From positions 1-14,154 of the forward strand of contig JAPLCY010000132.1 of NCBI GenBank assembly GCA_026391995.1: 14,154 bases of DNA. The letters run 5' to 3'. A program made the translations under genes and the position numbers. The notes under the pieces are model-generated. The model was not told the DNA's origin and made no database searches. It saw nothing but the letters and a program-made list of their open reading frames with translations. This document shows positions 1 to 7,037 of this stretch, piece by piece. Each line of letters opens with the position of its first letter. Position 1 is the first letter of the stretch. The DNA comes from Candidatus Auribacterota bacterium. GTDB taxonomy: Bacteria; Auribacterota; Tritonobacteria; UBA1439.

Positions 1-1053
1 GACAAGCCGGTTTCCGTTTCCGATTCCACTCTACTGTTCACCCTCGAGGCGCTCGGAAAGCGGCGATACCGTATCGCCCAGGCCGCGCACCTCTCCGAGG
101 CCGCCCGCCAGAACATCTTGGGCGCGGCATGGCATGTGCGGAGTTCGGTCCGCGCAGCGATGATCAATCTCTACGAGGCGTCCCAGACAGGGAAATTGCT
201 GGAACAGCTGGCGGCGCTCCAGGAGGAGAACGGGAAAATAGTCGAGCAGCGCATGAGCTCGGGCATGCTCTCCCCCCTCGAGGCGACCCGGTCGCGGGTC
301 TCTCTCAATGAATCCAGACTCGCTCTTGCCAGCGGCGCGAAGCGGATTGCCGACGCGCGCGTTCAGCTCGCGCAAGCGCTCGGCCTCCCCTCTCCCGCCG
401 TGGAGGGCATCGCCCTGTCCTTTGATTTTCCGGAGAATCCCGGGATGAAGCTGTCCCGTGGCGATATCCAGCGCCTCGCGCTGCGCAACCGGCCGGATAT
501 TCTCGCCGCCCTATCCGAGTACGCCGCGAGCCAGTCAGCGTTGCAGACGGAGCTCGCGGCGCGGTATCCGGACATCCAGCTGGGGCCTGGCTTCGAATGG
601 GACCAGGGTTCGGACAAGTGGGGCATTGCAGCCGCCATGCCCCATCCGGTCTTCGACCGCAATCAGGGCCCCGTGGCCGAAGCCCGCGCCGCCCTCGAGG
701 TGGAGGCGGCCAGATGCACAGCCCTTCAGGCGCAGGTCATCGGGGAAATTGACCAGGCGCTCGCGGCATACACGAGCGGACTCCGCGAGCTTGAGGCCGC
801 GCGGGGAACCCTCAGGGAACAGGAACGGCAGTACGACTTCATCCTCACGATGACCAGGGGGGGGGAGGTACAGAGGGTCGCGCTTTTAAACGCGCGGCAG
901 CAGTTCGACTCCGCCGCCCTTTCAGAGCTCGGCGCGTTCACCAAGATGCAGCGCGCGATGGCCCAGGTGGAGGACGCCGTGCAGCAGCCCATCCTCCCGC
1001 CCGGCGCTTCACCCCAGGGATTCGAGGCAAATCCCAGAAAAAGGAGATGGTGA
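1..1053 (+). CDS. TolC-family outer-membrane efflux protein, 5' partial
   Basis: The frame is open from base 1 to a TGA at 1051-1053 (350 codons visible), so the true start lies upstream. Long amphipathic helical stretches rich in Ala, Glu, Arg and Leu, with a segment reading LSPLEATRSRVSLNESRLAL near visible residue 90, fit the periplasmic alpha-barrel of TolC/CusC-type trimeric outer-membrane channels. The second half repeats the helical pattern (PVFDRNQGPVAEARAALEVE), as expected from the internal duplication of this family. The family forms the outer-membrane exit duct of tripartite efflux pumps. The adaptor gene starts 3 bases downstream and an RND pump follows, so a three-gene efflux operon is the natural reading. 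A run of nine G lies at 857-865 without breaking the frame. Signal peptide and lipobox cannot be judged because the N-terminus is missing. Confidence 0.88.
   Translation, partial: DKPVSVSDSTLLFTLEALGKRRYRIAQAAHLSEAARQNILGAAWHVRSSVRAAMINLYEASQTGKLLEQLAALQEENGKIVEQRMSSGMLSPLEATRSRVSLNESRLALASGAKRIADARVQLAQALGLPSPAVEGIALSFDFPENPGMKLSRGDIQRLALRNRPDILAALSEYAASQSALQTELAARYPDIQLGPGFEWDQGSDKWGIAAAMPHPVFDRNQGPVAEARAALEVEAARCTALQAQVIGEIDQALAAYTSGLRELEAARGTLREQERQYDFILTMTRGGEVQRVALLNARQQFDSAALSELGAFTKMQRAMAQVEDAVQQPILPPGASPQGFEANPRKRRW
1042..1046 (+). promoter_or_regulatory. Ribosome binding site of adaptor gene
   Basis: AGGAG lies 10 bases before ATG 1057 and inside the last codons of the TolC-like gene. 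It supports this start and translational coupling of the two efflux genes. Confidence 0.6.
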
Positions 1054-1056
1054 GGC

Positions 1057-2121
1057 ATGGAGCGAACACCGTACCGGAGGAGAATAGCTGCATATGCCGT
1101 GTCGGCGCTTGTTGCCGTCCTTCTCATCCGCGGACTGTCCGGGCGTCGGTCGGGGAGCGCGCGGGAGGAAAAGTCCGATGTATCCGCCGGGAGGTCTTCC
1201 ATGGTTTCCGTCGAGAACGGTGTGAGCGTCCTCGCCATGGACAGCGATACAAGAATGAGGAGCGGGATCGTCGTGGGAACGCCGGTTTCCGGAGCGCATG
1301 GCAATGACCGCAGCATCTACGGGATTGTCATGGATCCGCGGTCGCTTCGCGAGCTGCGCGACCGCCATCAAAAATGCTTTGCGGAGCTGGAAAACGCCCG
1401 CCTGATCCTCGACTCTTCGCAACAGGCCCTGCAACGGGTGAAAAGCGCCGGAGAAGGTGATGGCGCGGCGGACCGCAAGCATTTGCTTGCAGCCGAGGAC
1501 AAATTGCGCCTCCAGGACGGCAGCCTGCGCGCCGCCGAAGAGCATCTCCGCGCCATCGGGCATGAGGCCCGCGCGCGGTGGGGAAAGGGAGTGGTGAGCT
1601 GGATGTGCGATCACCGCCAGCGCCTCGACAGCCTTGTCGAAGGGAGGGACGTGATCATAGAGATTGCCGCGCCCGCCGGACAGCTTTCGCCCATGCCGCT
1701 CACGCCGGCCGGGATCAACGTCGCCGGGGATACGACCGTTCCGCTGGAGCTGATCTCCCCCGTCCCGCTCATCAACCCCATGTCCGGCTCGGCGAGCTTT
1801 TTTTATCTGGCTCCGGCATCCGCATCCGGCCTGGTCCCCGGAATGACGGTATCCGTGCATCTGCCGGCCGGTCAGGAAAAGCCGGGCGTTTTCATCCCCG
1901 AATCGGCGGTCGTCTGGTCGGAAGGCAGGGCATGGGCGTATCTGGAAAAAGATAAAAATAAATTCTCCCGACGCGCGGTGAGCGGGGAACCCGCCCCCAA
2001 CGGAGGGTGGTTTGCGTCGAGTGGTTTCGAGCCGGGGGAGCGCGTCGTGATCGAGGGGGCGCAGCTTCTCCTGTCGGAGGAGTTTCTCTCGCAGTACTCA
2101 CTCATTGAAATAGCGGAATAA
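1057..2121 (+). CDS. Periplasmic adaptor (membrane-fusion) subunit of RND efflux pump
   Basis: This 354-residue protein has an N-terminal hydrophobic anchor (about residues 9-25), a coiled-coil-like helical hairpin (about 90-170, including RELRDRHQKCFAELENARLI and a second Glu/Ala/Arg-rich helix), a beta-rich region with GLVPGMTVSVHLPAGQ (about 249-264) and a C-terminal membrane-proximal part with GFEPGERVVIEGAQLLLSEE. GMxVxVxLP followed by a VFIPESAVV strand is the usual beta-barrel signature of HlyD/CusB-type adaptors, which link the inner-membrane pump to the TolC duct. ATG 1057 is preceded by AGGAG at 1042-1046, and the start lies 3 bases after the TolC-like stop, so coupled translation is likely. 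It is shorter than typical CusB/CzcB (about 400 residues) and I cannot see clean lipoyl half-motifs. It is probably a divergent adaptor, assigned mainly from its C-terminal part and context. Confidence 0.78.
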   Translation: MERTPYRRRIAAYAVSALVAVLLIRGLSGRRSGSAREEKSDVSAGRSSMVSVENGVSVLAMDSDTRMRSGIVVGTPVSGAHGNDRSIYGIVMDPRSLRELRDRHQKCFAELENARLILDSSQQALQRVKSAGEGDGAADRKHLLAAEDKLRLQDGSLRAAEEHLRAIGHEARARWGKGVVSWMCDHRQRLDSLVEGRDVIIEIAAPAGQLSPMPLTPAGINVAGDTTVPLELISPVPLINPMSGSASFFYLAPASASGLVPGMTVSVHLPAGQEKPGVFIPESAVVWSEGRAWAYLEKDKNKFSRRAVSGEPAPNGGWFASSGFEPGERVVIEGAQLLLSEEFLSQYSLIEIAE

Positions 2122-2158
2122 AGATGCGGTAAGCAAAAGTGTGTACTTCCCCAGCATC

Positions 2159-2186
2159 CGTAGCGCACCCTTCAGGGTGCGCTACG
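2159..2186. repeat. Perfect hairpin 1 in efflux-operon spacer
   Basis: Twelve bases at 2159-2170 (CGTAGCGCACCC) pair perfectly with 2175-2186 around a TTCA loop. No T-run follows, so it is not a classical intrinsic terminator. It is the first of a string of hairpins filling the space between adaptor and pump genes. Confidence 0.85.
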
Positions 2187-2219
2187 ACGAGAAGGGAAAA
2201 GTCCGCACTTTATGGAGCC

Positions 2220-2237
2220 CCACGCGCAAGCGCGTGG
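2220..2237. repeat. Perfect hairpin 2 in efflux-operon spacer
   Basis: CCACGCGC at 2220-2227 pairs with GCGCGTGG at 2230-2237, leaving only AA as loop. A loop of two bases is strained in RNA, so the outer 6-7 pairs would be the stable part. No T-run follows. Confidence 0.8.
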
Positions 2238-2274
2238 TTCCTAAACTGACTACGGGCTTCCGTCCCGCTTGCGT

Positions 2275-2292
2275 CCCGAGCGTAACCTCGGG
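2275..2292. repeat. Hairpin 3 in efflux-operon spacer
   Basis: CCCGAG at 2275-2280 pairs with CTCGGG at 2287-2292 around a 6-base loop. A smaller ACGG/CCGT stem lies just before it at 2252-2263. Confidence 0.65.
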
Positions 2293-2313
2293 AAACCCAG
2301 CTGCCCATTCATC

Positions 2314-2347
2314 CCTGCCTGCCGGCAGGCAGGCACGGGCAAGCCCG
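2314..2347. repeat. 20-bp perfect palindrome plus adjoining hairpin
   Basis: CCTGCCTGCCGGCAGGCAGG at 2314-2333 is a perfect 20-base palindrome with no loop. It is followed by CGGGC (2336-2340) pairing with GCCCG (2343-2347). From memory, palindromes with this GCCTGCC/GGCAGGC core recur in genomes of several uncultured bacterial phyla and leave the peptide string LPAGRQ in spurious gene calls, as one frame does here. Whether it is repeated elsewhere in this genome cannot be seen from one window. Confidence 0.75.
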
Positions 2348-2387
2348 CGGTTTTCTGGGAGTCGGGATAAATGCATGATCGGAATAA

Positions 2388-5300
2388 ATGGAAACGGTGC
2401 ATAGCGGTGTAATAAATAGCATAGTCAGGTTTTCACTCCGATTCAGGGGAGTGATCATCGCGCTCGCCTGCGTCTGGCTCGGCTATTGCGTCTATACCCT
2501 GTCCAGGGCGAAGTACGACGTCTTCCCTGAGTTCGCGACGCCGCAGATCGCCGTACAGACGATGGCACCGGGGCTGGCCCCGGAGCAGGTGGAGGCCCTG
2601 GTGACACAGCCGATCGAAAACGCCGTCAACGGCGTGCCGGGGCTCGAATCGCTGCGGTCGGATTCGATTCAGGGGCTCTCGGTGATTACGATGTACTTTT
2701 CCCCCCGAAGCGATATCTACCTGAATCGCCAGGTGATTGCCGAACGTCTGACGACCCTTGTGGGGAAACTGCCGGAAGGGATCCCCGCCCCGGCGATGGT
2801 TCCGCTGACTTCGTCCACGGGAGACCTGCTGACGATCGGGTTGACCTCGGAGACGCGCTCGCTGATGGATCTCAGGACGTTGGCCGATTGGACCGTCAAA
2901 CAGCGCATCCTGGCGGTCCCCGGCGTCGCCAAGGTAGCCGTATTCGGCGGCGACGTGAAACAATTCCAGATCCAGCCTCTCCTCGATCGACTGAAGCTGT
3001 ACAACCTGAGCATGGACGATCTGGTGCTGGCCGCGCACAAAGCCACGGGCGTGAGGGGGGCCGGCTTCATTGATACACCCAACCAGCATATTATCCTTCA
3101 AACCGAAGGCCAGTCGCTCGACGCGGACCAGCTTGCAAAGTGCGCGCTTGTGGGGGGCAAGGATTCGGGCGCGCTGATAAACATCACCCTGGGCGACGTC
3201 GCCCGCGTCACCGAAGCCCCTGCTCCTCCCATCGTGATTCTCAATATATGGGTACAGTACGGCGCCAATACCCTTGATGTAACAAAAGGAGTTGAGTCTT
3301 CTCTGGAAGAGTTGCTCCCCATGCTTCGCGCGCAGGATGTTGCCATTCATCCGAAGCTCTTCCGCGCCGCTAATTTCATTGAGACGGCGATGCACCGGCT
3401 AAAAATCTCCATCTTCCTCGGCGCGGCCCTCGTCGTTGCGGTGTTGTTCCTCTTCCTGGCCAACCTGCGGACCGCGTCCATCTCGGTCGTGGCCATCCCC
3501 TTGTCACTCCTGACCGCGGTGACGGTGCTTGAATATTACGGTCTCAGCCTGAATATCATGACGCTGGGAGGTCTGGCCATCGCTATAGGTGTGGTGGTGG
3601 ACGATGCTGTTATCAACGTGGAGAACACCCTGAGGAGGCTGAGAGAGAACCGCCATCTGGCCAACCCGCGGCCTGTCTTTCATGTAATATTTGACGCGTC
3701 CCTTGAGATGCAAGGGTCGGTCGTGTACGCGACATTCGCGGTGGCGCTTGTCTTCATTCCCGTGCTCACGATGTCCGGCCTGGCGGGGCGGCTCTTCTCC
3801 CCGCTCGGTATCGCGTATATCCTCGCGATACTCTCCTCCCTGCTTGTCGCCCTCACCGTTACCCCTGTCATGTGCTACCTCCTGCTGGGGAGCCACGAGC
3901 TGGAACGTAGAGAGCCTCCCTTGGTCCGCTGGTCAAAAGAGAGGTATCGCGCCCTCCTTCTCCGTGTCGAACGCTCGCCGCGAGCGGTCGTCTGGACTGT
4001 GGGAGTCGGTTCGATCATAGGCGCCGCGGGGCTGTTTTCCCTGAAGGGTGAGTTCCTCCCCGAGCTCAGAGAAGGACATTTCCTGGTCCACATGACCGCC
4101 GCCCCTGGGACTTCAATCGAACAGTCACTTCGAATAGGAAGGCAGGCGACTCTCGGGCTCCTCAAAAGCCCCTCCGTGGCGACGGTCGCCCAGCGCATCG
4201 GCAGGGCGGAGGCGGACGATATCTTCGGGACTCATTCAAGCGAGCTTGAGGTGGATTTGAAACAGCTAAGTGCCGGACAGGCGGAATCCGCCCAGGATGA
4301 GATACGGAAGGTGCTCTCGGAGTTTGTAGGAGTAAATTTCGTGGTGAACACTTTTCTCACCGAGCGCATCGAGGAGACCCTCTCTGGATATACTGCCGCT
4401 GTGGTGGTCAATATTTTCGGGGATGATTTTTCAGTGCTGGATGGGAAGGTAAAGGAAATAGTGAAAGAGCTTGGCGCCATTCGGGGCGCCGCCGATGTCC
4501 AGGCTCAGTCTCCGCCGGGAACCCCCCAGCTCTCCATCCGTCTCCGGCATGAGGATGTCACGCACTGGGGATTCGATCCCGTGGATGTCCTGGACGTCAT
4601 CCAGATGGCCTACCAAGGGGCGACCGTAGGCCAGATATATACCGGGAATCGGGTCTTCGACGTCTCAGTTATCCTTGACCCGCGTGACCGGAACAACATC
4701 GCCAAGGTAAGTAACCTGCCCCTCCGCAGCCCGACCGGCAGCTTTGTCCGACTGAGCCAGCTTGCGGATATCCGGGAGACGTCCGGGCGCTATGTGATTC
4801 AGCATGACGCCGCCCGGCGCGTGCAGGCCGTGACCTGCAACGTCTCCGGGAGGGATGTGCATTCCTTCGTCGATGAAGCGAAGAAGAGAATTGCCGCCGT
4901 CGTTAAGATGCCTGCGGGGACCTATATCGAGTTCACGGGCACGGCGGAGGCGGAGGCGGCTTCGAGGCGCGACCTCATAATGCACTCGCTGCTGGTGGGC
5001 GTAGGGATTGTCCTGCTGCTCTCCATCATGTTCGCCAGCCCCCGCAACCTCGCCCTCATCCTGGCAAATCTTCCTTTCTCCTTTGTGGGGGGGGTGCTTG
5101 CTCTTCTGCTGTCAGGCAACGGCTTGTCAATCGGCTCGCTGGTCGGCTTTGTGACGCTCTTCGGGATCACGCTGCGCAACTCGATCATGATGATCTCGCA
5201 TTATGAGCATCTGGTCTCTCTTGAAGGGATGAGCTGGGGCCTGGAAGCGGCCCTCCGCGGCGCCTCTGAGCGGCTTACTCCCATTCTCATGACCGCCCTG

Positions 5301-5480
5301 GTTACGGGGATGGGCATTTTACCTATTGCACTCAGCAGCGGGGCGCCGGGACATGAGATCGAGGGCCCCATGGCGATAGTGATCCTGGGCGGTCTCGCCA
5401 CGTCCACCCTTCTCAACCTCCTGGTGCTGCCGACCCTCGCCCTCCGATTCGGCGCGTTTGCAAAAAAGCAACTTCGATAA
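2388..5480 (+). CDS. RND efflux pump, heavy-metal (CusA/CzcA) type inner-membrane subunit
   Basis: At 1030 residues this is full length for an RND pump. It has an N-terminal membrane helix, porter domains, the TM4 segment GLAIAIGVVVDDAVINVENT with Asp405-Asp406 (numbering equal to the proton-relay Asp405 of CusA), and a second half beginning near FSLKGEFLPELREGHFLVHM. The QIYTGNRVFDVSV stretch is typical of the metal-efflux (HME) branch. Such pumps export cations using the proton gradient. By manual alignment to CusA from memory, Met569 matches Cu/Ag ligand Met573, but the positions of Met623 and Met672 are not Met, and the TM10 Glu939 position is Arg930. Copper/silver specificity is therefore not supported and the substrate is open. 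ATG 2388 is fixed by a TAA directly upstream; its ribosome site is weak (GGA 2381-2383). An eight-G run lies at 5087-5094. Confidence 0.9.
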   Translation: METVHSGVINSIVRFSLRFRGVIIALACVWLGYCVYTLSRAKYDVFPEFATPQIAVQTMAPGLAPEQVEALVTQPIENAVNGVPGLESLRSDSIQGLSVITMYFSPRSDIYLNRQVIAERLTTLVGKLPEGIPAPAMVPLTSSTGDLLTIGLTSETRSLMDLRTLADWTVKQRILAVPGVAKVAVFGGDVKQFQIQPLLDRLKLYNLSMDDLVLAAHKATGVRGAGFIDTPNQHIILQTEGQSLDADQLAKCALVGGKDSGALINITLGDVARVTEAPAPPIVILNIWVQYGANTLDVTKGVESSLEELLPMLRAQDVAIHPKLFRAANFIETAMHRLKISIFLGAALVVAVLFLFLANLRTASISVVAIPLSLLTAVTVLEYYGLSLNIMTLGGLAIAIGVVVDDAVINVENTLRRLRENRHLANPRPVFHVIFDASLEMQGSVVYATFAVALVFIPVLTMSGLAGRLFSPLGIAYILAILSSLLVALTVTPVMCYLLLGSHELERREPPLVRWSKERYRALLLRVERSPRAVVWTVGVGSIIGAAGLFSLKGEFLPELREGHFLVHMTAAPGTSIEQSLRIGRQATLGLLKSPSVATVAQRIGRAEADDIFGTHSSELEVDLKQLSAGQAESAQDEIRKVLSEFVGVNFVVNTFLTERIEETLSGYTAAVVVNIFGDDFSVLDGKVKEIVKELGAIRGAADVQAQSPPGTPQLSIRLRHEDVTHWGFDPVDVLDVIQMAYQGATVGQIYTGNRVFDVSVILDPRDRNNIAKVSNLPLRSPTGSFVRLSQLADIRETSGRYVIQHDAARRVQAVTCNVSGRDVHSFVDEAKKRIAAVVKMPAGTYIEFTGTAEAEAASRRDLIMHSLLVGVGIVLLLSIMFASPRNLALILANLPFSFVGGVLALLLSGNGLSIGSLVGFVTLFGITLRNSIMMISHYEHLVSLEGMSWGLEAALRGASERLTPILMTALVTGMGILPIALSSGAPGHEIEGPMAIVILGGLATSTLLNLLVLPTLALRFGAFAKKQLR

Positions 5481-5762
5481 GTTTGTAATTATAGGTGACA
5501 TCTTACCTAATCCATTCCTATGAAATATGATACATCTAGAATATGTTGGCAAGTATTCAAGCATGTATCCATTGACAACATATTTGTTATGCGCTCTCCT
5601 ACACCGCAGCATATTAGATAAGATATCACCGAGGCACTGATATACTCAGGTACATATGTGCAAAAGTTCCGCGCCAACCTCTCAGGTGAAGGACAGATTC
5701 AAACCATGCTTTTTGACCCGATTTGAAAAAACTGGGGATAGTCCAAAAAAATGAGTTTATGC
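5481..5762. other. AT-rich intergenic stretch without a recognised gene
   Basis: Between the pump stop and the next promoter I find no convincing coding frame. The DNA is clearly richer in A+T than its neighbours. It contains an inverted repeat listed separately and a short TAGGT/ACCTA dyad at about 5493-5511. No terminator with a T-run is visible after the pump gene. Confidence 0.5.
5540..5584. repeat. Inverted repeat, 9-bp arms
   Basis: AATATGTTG at 5540-5548 is the exact reverse complement of CAACATATT at 5576-5584, with 27 bases between. It could be an operator, a remnant of a mobile element end, or chance in AT-rich DNA. No transposase fragment is present nearby. Confidence 0.45.
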
Positions 5763-5792
5763 TTGACACGACTGCGCGCCATTGTGTATACA
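5763..5792 (+). promoter_or_regulatory. Sigma70-type promoter of membrane protein gene
   Basis: TTGACA at 5763-5768 is a consensus -35 box. TATACA at 5787-5792, 18 bases further, is a good -10 box. Transcription would start near 5799, giving a short leader with a strong ribosome site before ATG 5834. Confidence 0.6.
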
Positions 5793-5820
5793 GGAACATA
5801 CAGTTGCGCTGCAACAAAAA

Positions 5821-5826
5821 AGGAGG
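5821..5826 (+). promoter_or_regulatory. Ribosome binding site deciding start 5834
   Basis: AGGAGG lies 7 bases before ATG 5834. An upstream in-frame ATG at 5723 lies before the promoter and has no such site, so 5834 is the start. Confidence 0.75.
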
Positions 5827-5833
5827 AATCGTC

Positions 5834-6800
5834 ATGGGTGAGTTAGATGCGGGCATCAGGACATTCTCGAGGATATTCGGCCTCTCGCTGAATGCAAAAA
5901 AAATCGCCATTCAGATACTGGGGATACTCGCCCTGGTGATCGCCTGGCACGTAATCCACGGGATCGGCGCATTGATCCTGGGGGACCGCCTCCCATGGCT
6001 CGTCGAGATTGCGGGCTGGATTGCGGTCATCTTCATCCTCTTCTTCAGCTGGGGCGCCATTGCGCGCGTGACGGTCGGCGAGGTAGCCGGCCTTCCGGCC
6101 GTAGATATCGGCGGCGCACTCCGTTCCGCTAGGAAGGCCTGCGCGGCCCTCGTGATGGCGCCGCTCAAGATCGTGGCGATCATCCTGATCCTCGCCCTCA
6201 TCCATGCCGTCGTCGATTTGGTCGGCAAAATCCCATTCCTCGGCGAAATTGTCTGGCCGTTTTTCGCCATACCGCTCTTCTTCCTGAGCGCCCTCATGGT
6301 CGCGGCAAAGATCATCCTCGTCTGCGGCGCGCTGCTGCTGCCCTCGATCATCATGGCCGGCAAGCAGAGCCCGGTGAGCGAGCTGAATGACTTCCTGCGC
6401 GAGCACGCCCTCCGCTTCATCGGCTACCTGATCGCCACGCTCGTGGTGGTATTCCTGGTCTTCGCCTTCCTCAATATGGTGGTGGCGCAGAACGACTCGC
6501 TCTCCATGCGCGTCATGGGAGACAAGTACACCACCATCGCGACCTCGGTAGATTTTCTCAAGGAGCTGGCTCTATACGCAGGAGACACTCGCCGAGCTGA
6601 GGGCGATGCTCCAGGGCACGGTGGCCTCCGGGGGGCCGGCGGCGGGCGTACGGTTCACCTTCCGTATCGGCGGATTGGTCTGGGGGCTCTTAATGCTCCT
6701 GATCTACCTTTCGATCCTGTCCCTGCCATTCGTCATCTGGTGCGTCGCGGGAACGCTGATCTATCTCGGACTGAAGCCGGAGGCGGCCCCCAAGGCCTGA
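5834..6800 (+). CDS. Multi-pass membrane protein of unknown function, frameshifted near 6570
   Basis: From ATG 5834 the frame encodes about five hydrophobic segments (around bases 5905-5975, 6000-6070, 6145-6215, 6250-6365 and 6415-6485), then DSLSMRVMGDKYTTIATSVD and FLKELAL. After that this frame turns into Gly/Arg-rich sequence without membrane character and runs on to 6862. In the +1 frame the protein resumes as YTQETLAELRAML and two more membrane helices (about bases 6670-6775, IGGLVWGLLMLLIYLSILSL), ending at TGA 6798-6800. A protein of about 320 residues with roughly seven membrane segments was therefore split by one extra base, or two missing, near 6560-6575. I do not recognise the family. 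Its own promoter and strong ribosome site suggest independent expression. The shift may be a sequencing indel, a real mutation or a programmed event. Confidence 0.72.
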
Positions 6801-6848
6801 TCGCCCCCCTGCGGTGTGGCGCAGCGCATCCGGAACGAATGACACCCT

Positions 6849-7037
6849 ATGCCTACCTATGAGTATGAGTGCCTGAAATGTGGACGCCCGTTTGAGCGTT
6901 TCCAGGTCATCAGCGCCGCCCCGTTGAAAACATGTCCCCGTTGCCAGGGAAAGGTGCGGCGCCTGATCAGCGCGTCTCCGCATTCAAGTCCCTCGCGCGC
7001 ATGCTCTGCGAGGACCGGCAGTACCGCGAAGCCCTGA
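6849..7037 (+). CDS. FmdB-type zinc-ribbon protein (possibly N-terminus of the following TPR gene)
   Basis: The first 40 residues (MPTYEYECLKCGRPFERFQV, then a TCPRC knuckle and KVRRLIS) match the FmdB putative regulatory zinc ribbon closely. Cys8, Cys11, Cys29 and Cys32 form the two CxxC zinc knuckles. FmdB-like proteins usually run to 60-110 residues; the tail here after RLIS is Ser/Arg-rich low-complexity sequence that looks like a wrong frame. The TPR protein frame takes over convincing coding character at about 6975 in the -1 frame. Either this is a short FmdB gene overlapping a TPR gene by 106 bases, or a zinc ribbon-TPR fusion broken by one missing base around 6970-6985. The ribosome site is weak (GGAACGA, 6834-6840). 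The function of FmdB ribbons is not firmly established. Confidence 0.65.
   Translation: MPTYEYECLKCGRPFERFQVISAAPLKTCPRCQGKVRRLISASPHSSPSRACSARTGSTAKP

Noticed and set aside
2150..2350. CRISPR-like array in the hairpin string
   Set aside because: The hairpins differ from each other and there are no regular direct repeats with spacers.
2141..2404. Open frame of 87 codons across the palindromic spacer
   Set aside because: It is translated palindrome (contains LPAGRQ), has no ribosome site and overlaps the pump start.
5493..5594. Short dyads and a GTTATGCGC string in the AT-rich spacer, considered as an insertion-sequence end or a stray attC
   Set aside because: No transposase fragment, target duplication or partner R'' core is present, and no L''/L' arms can be drawn.
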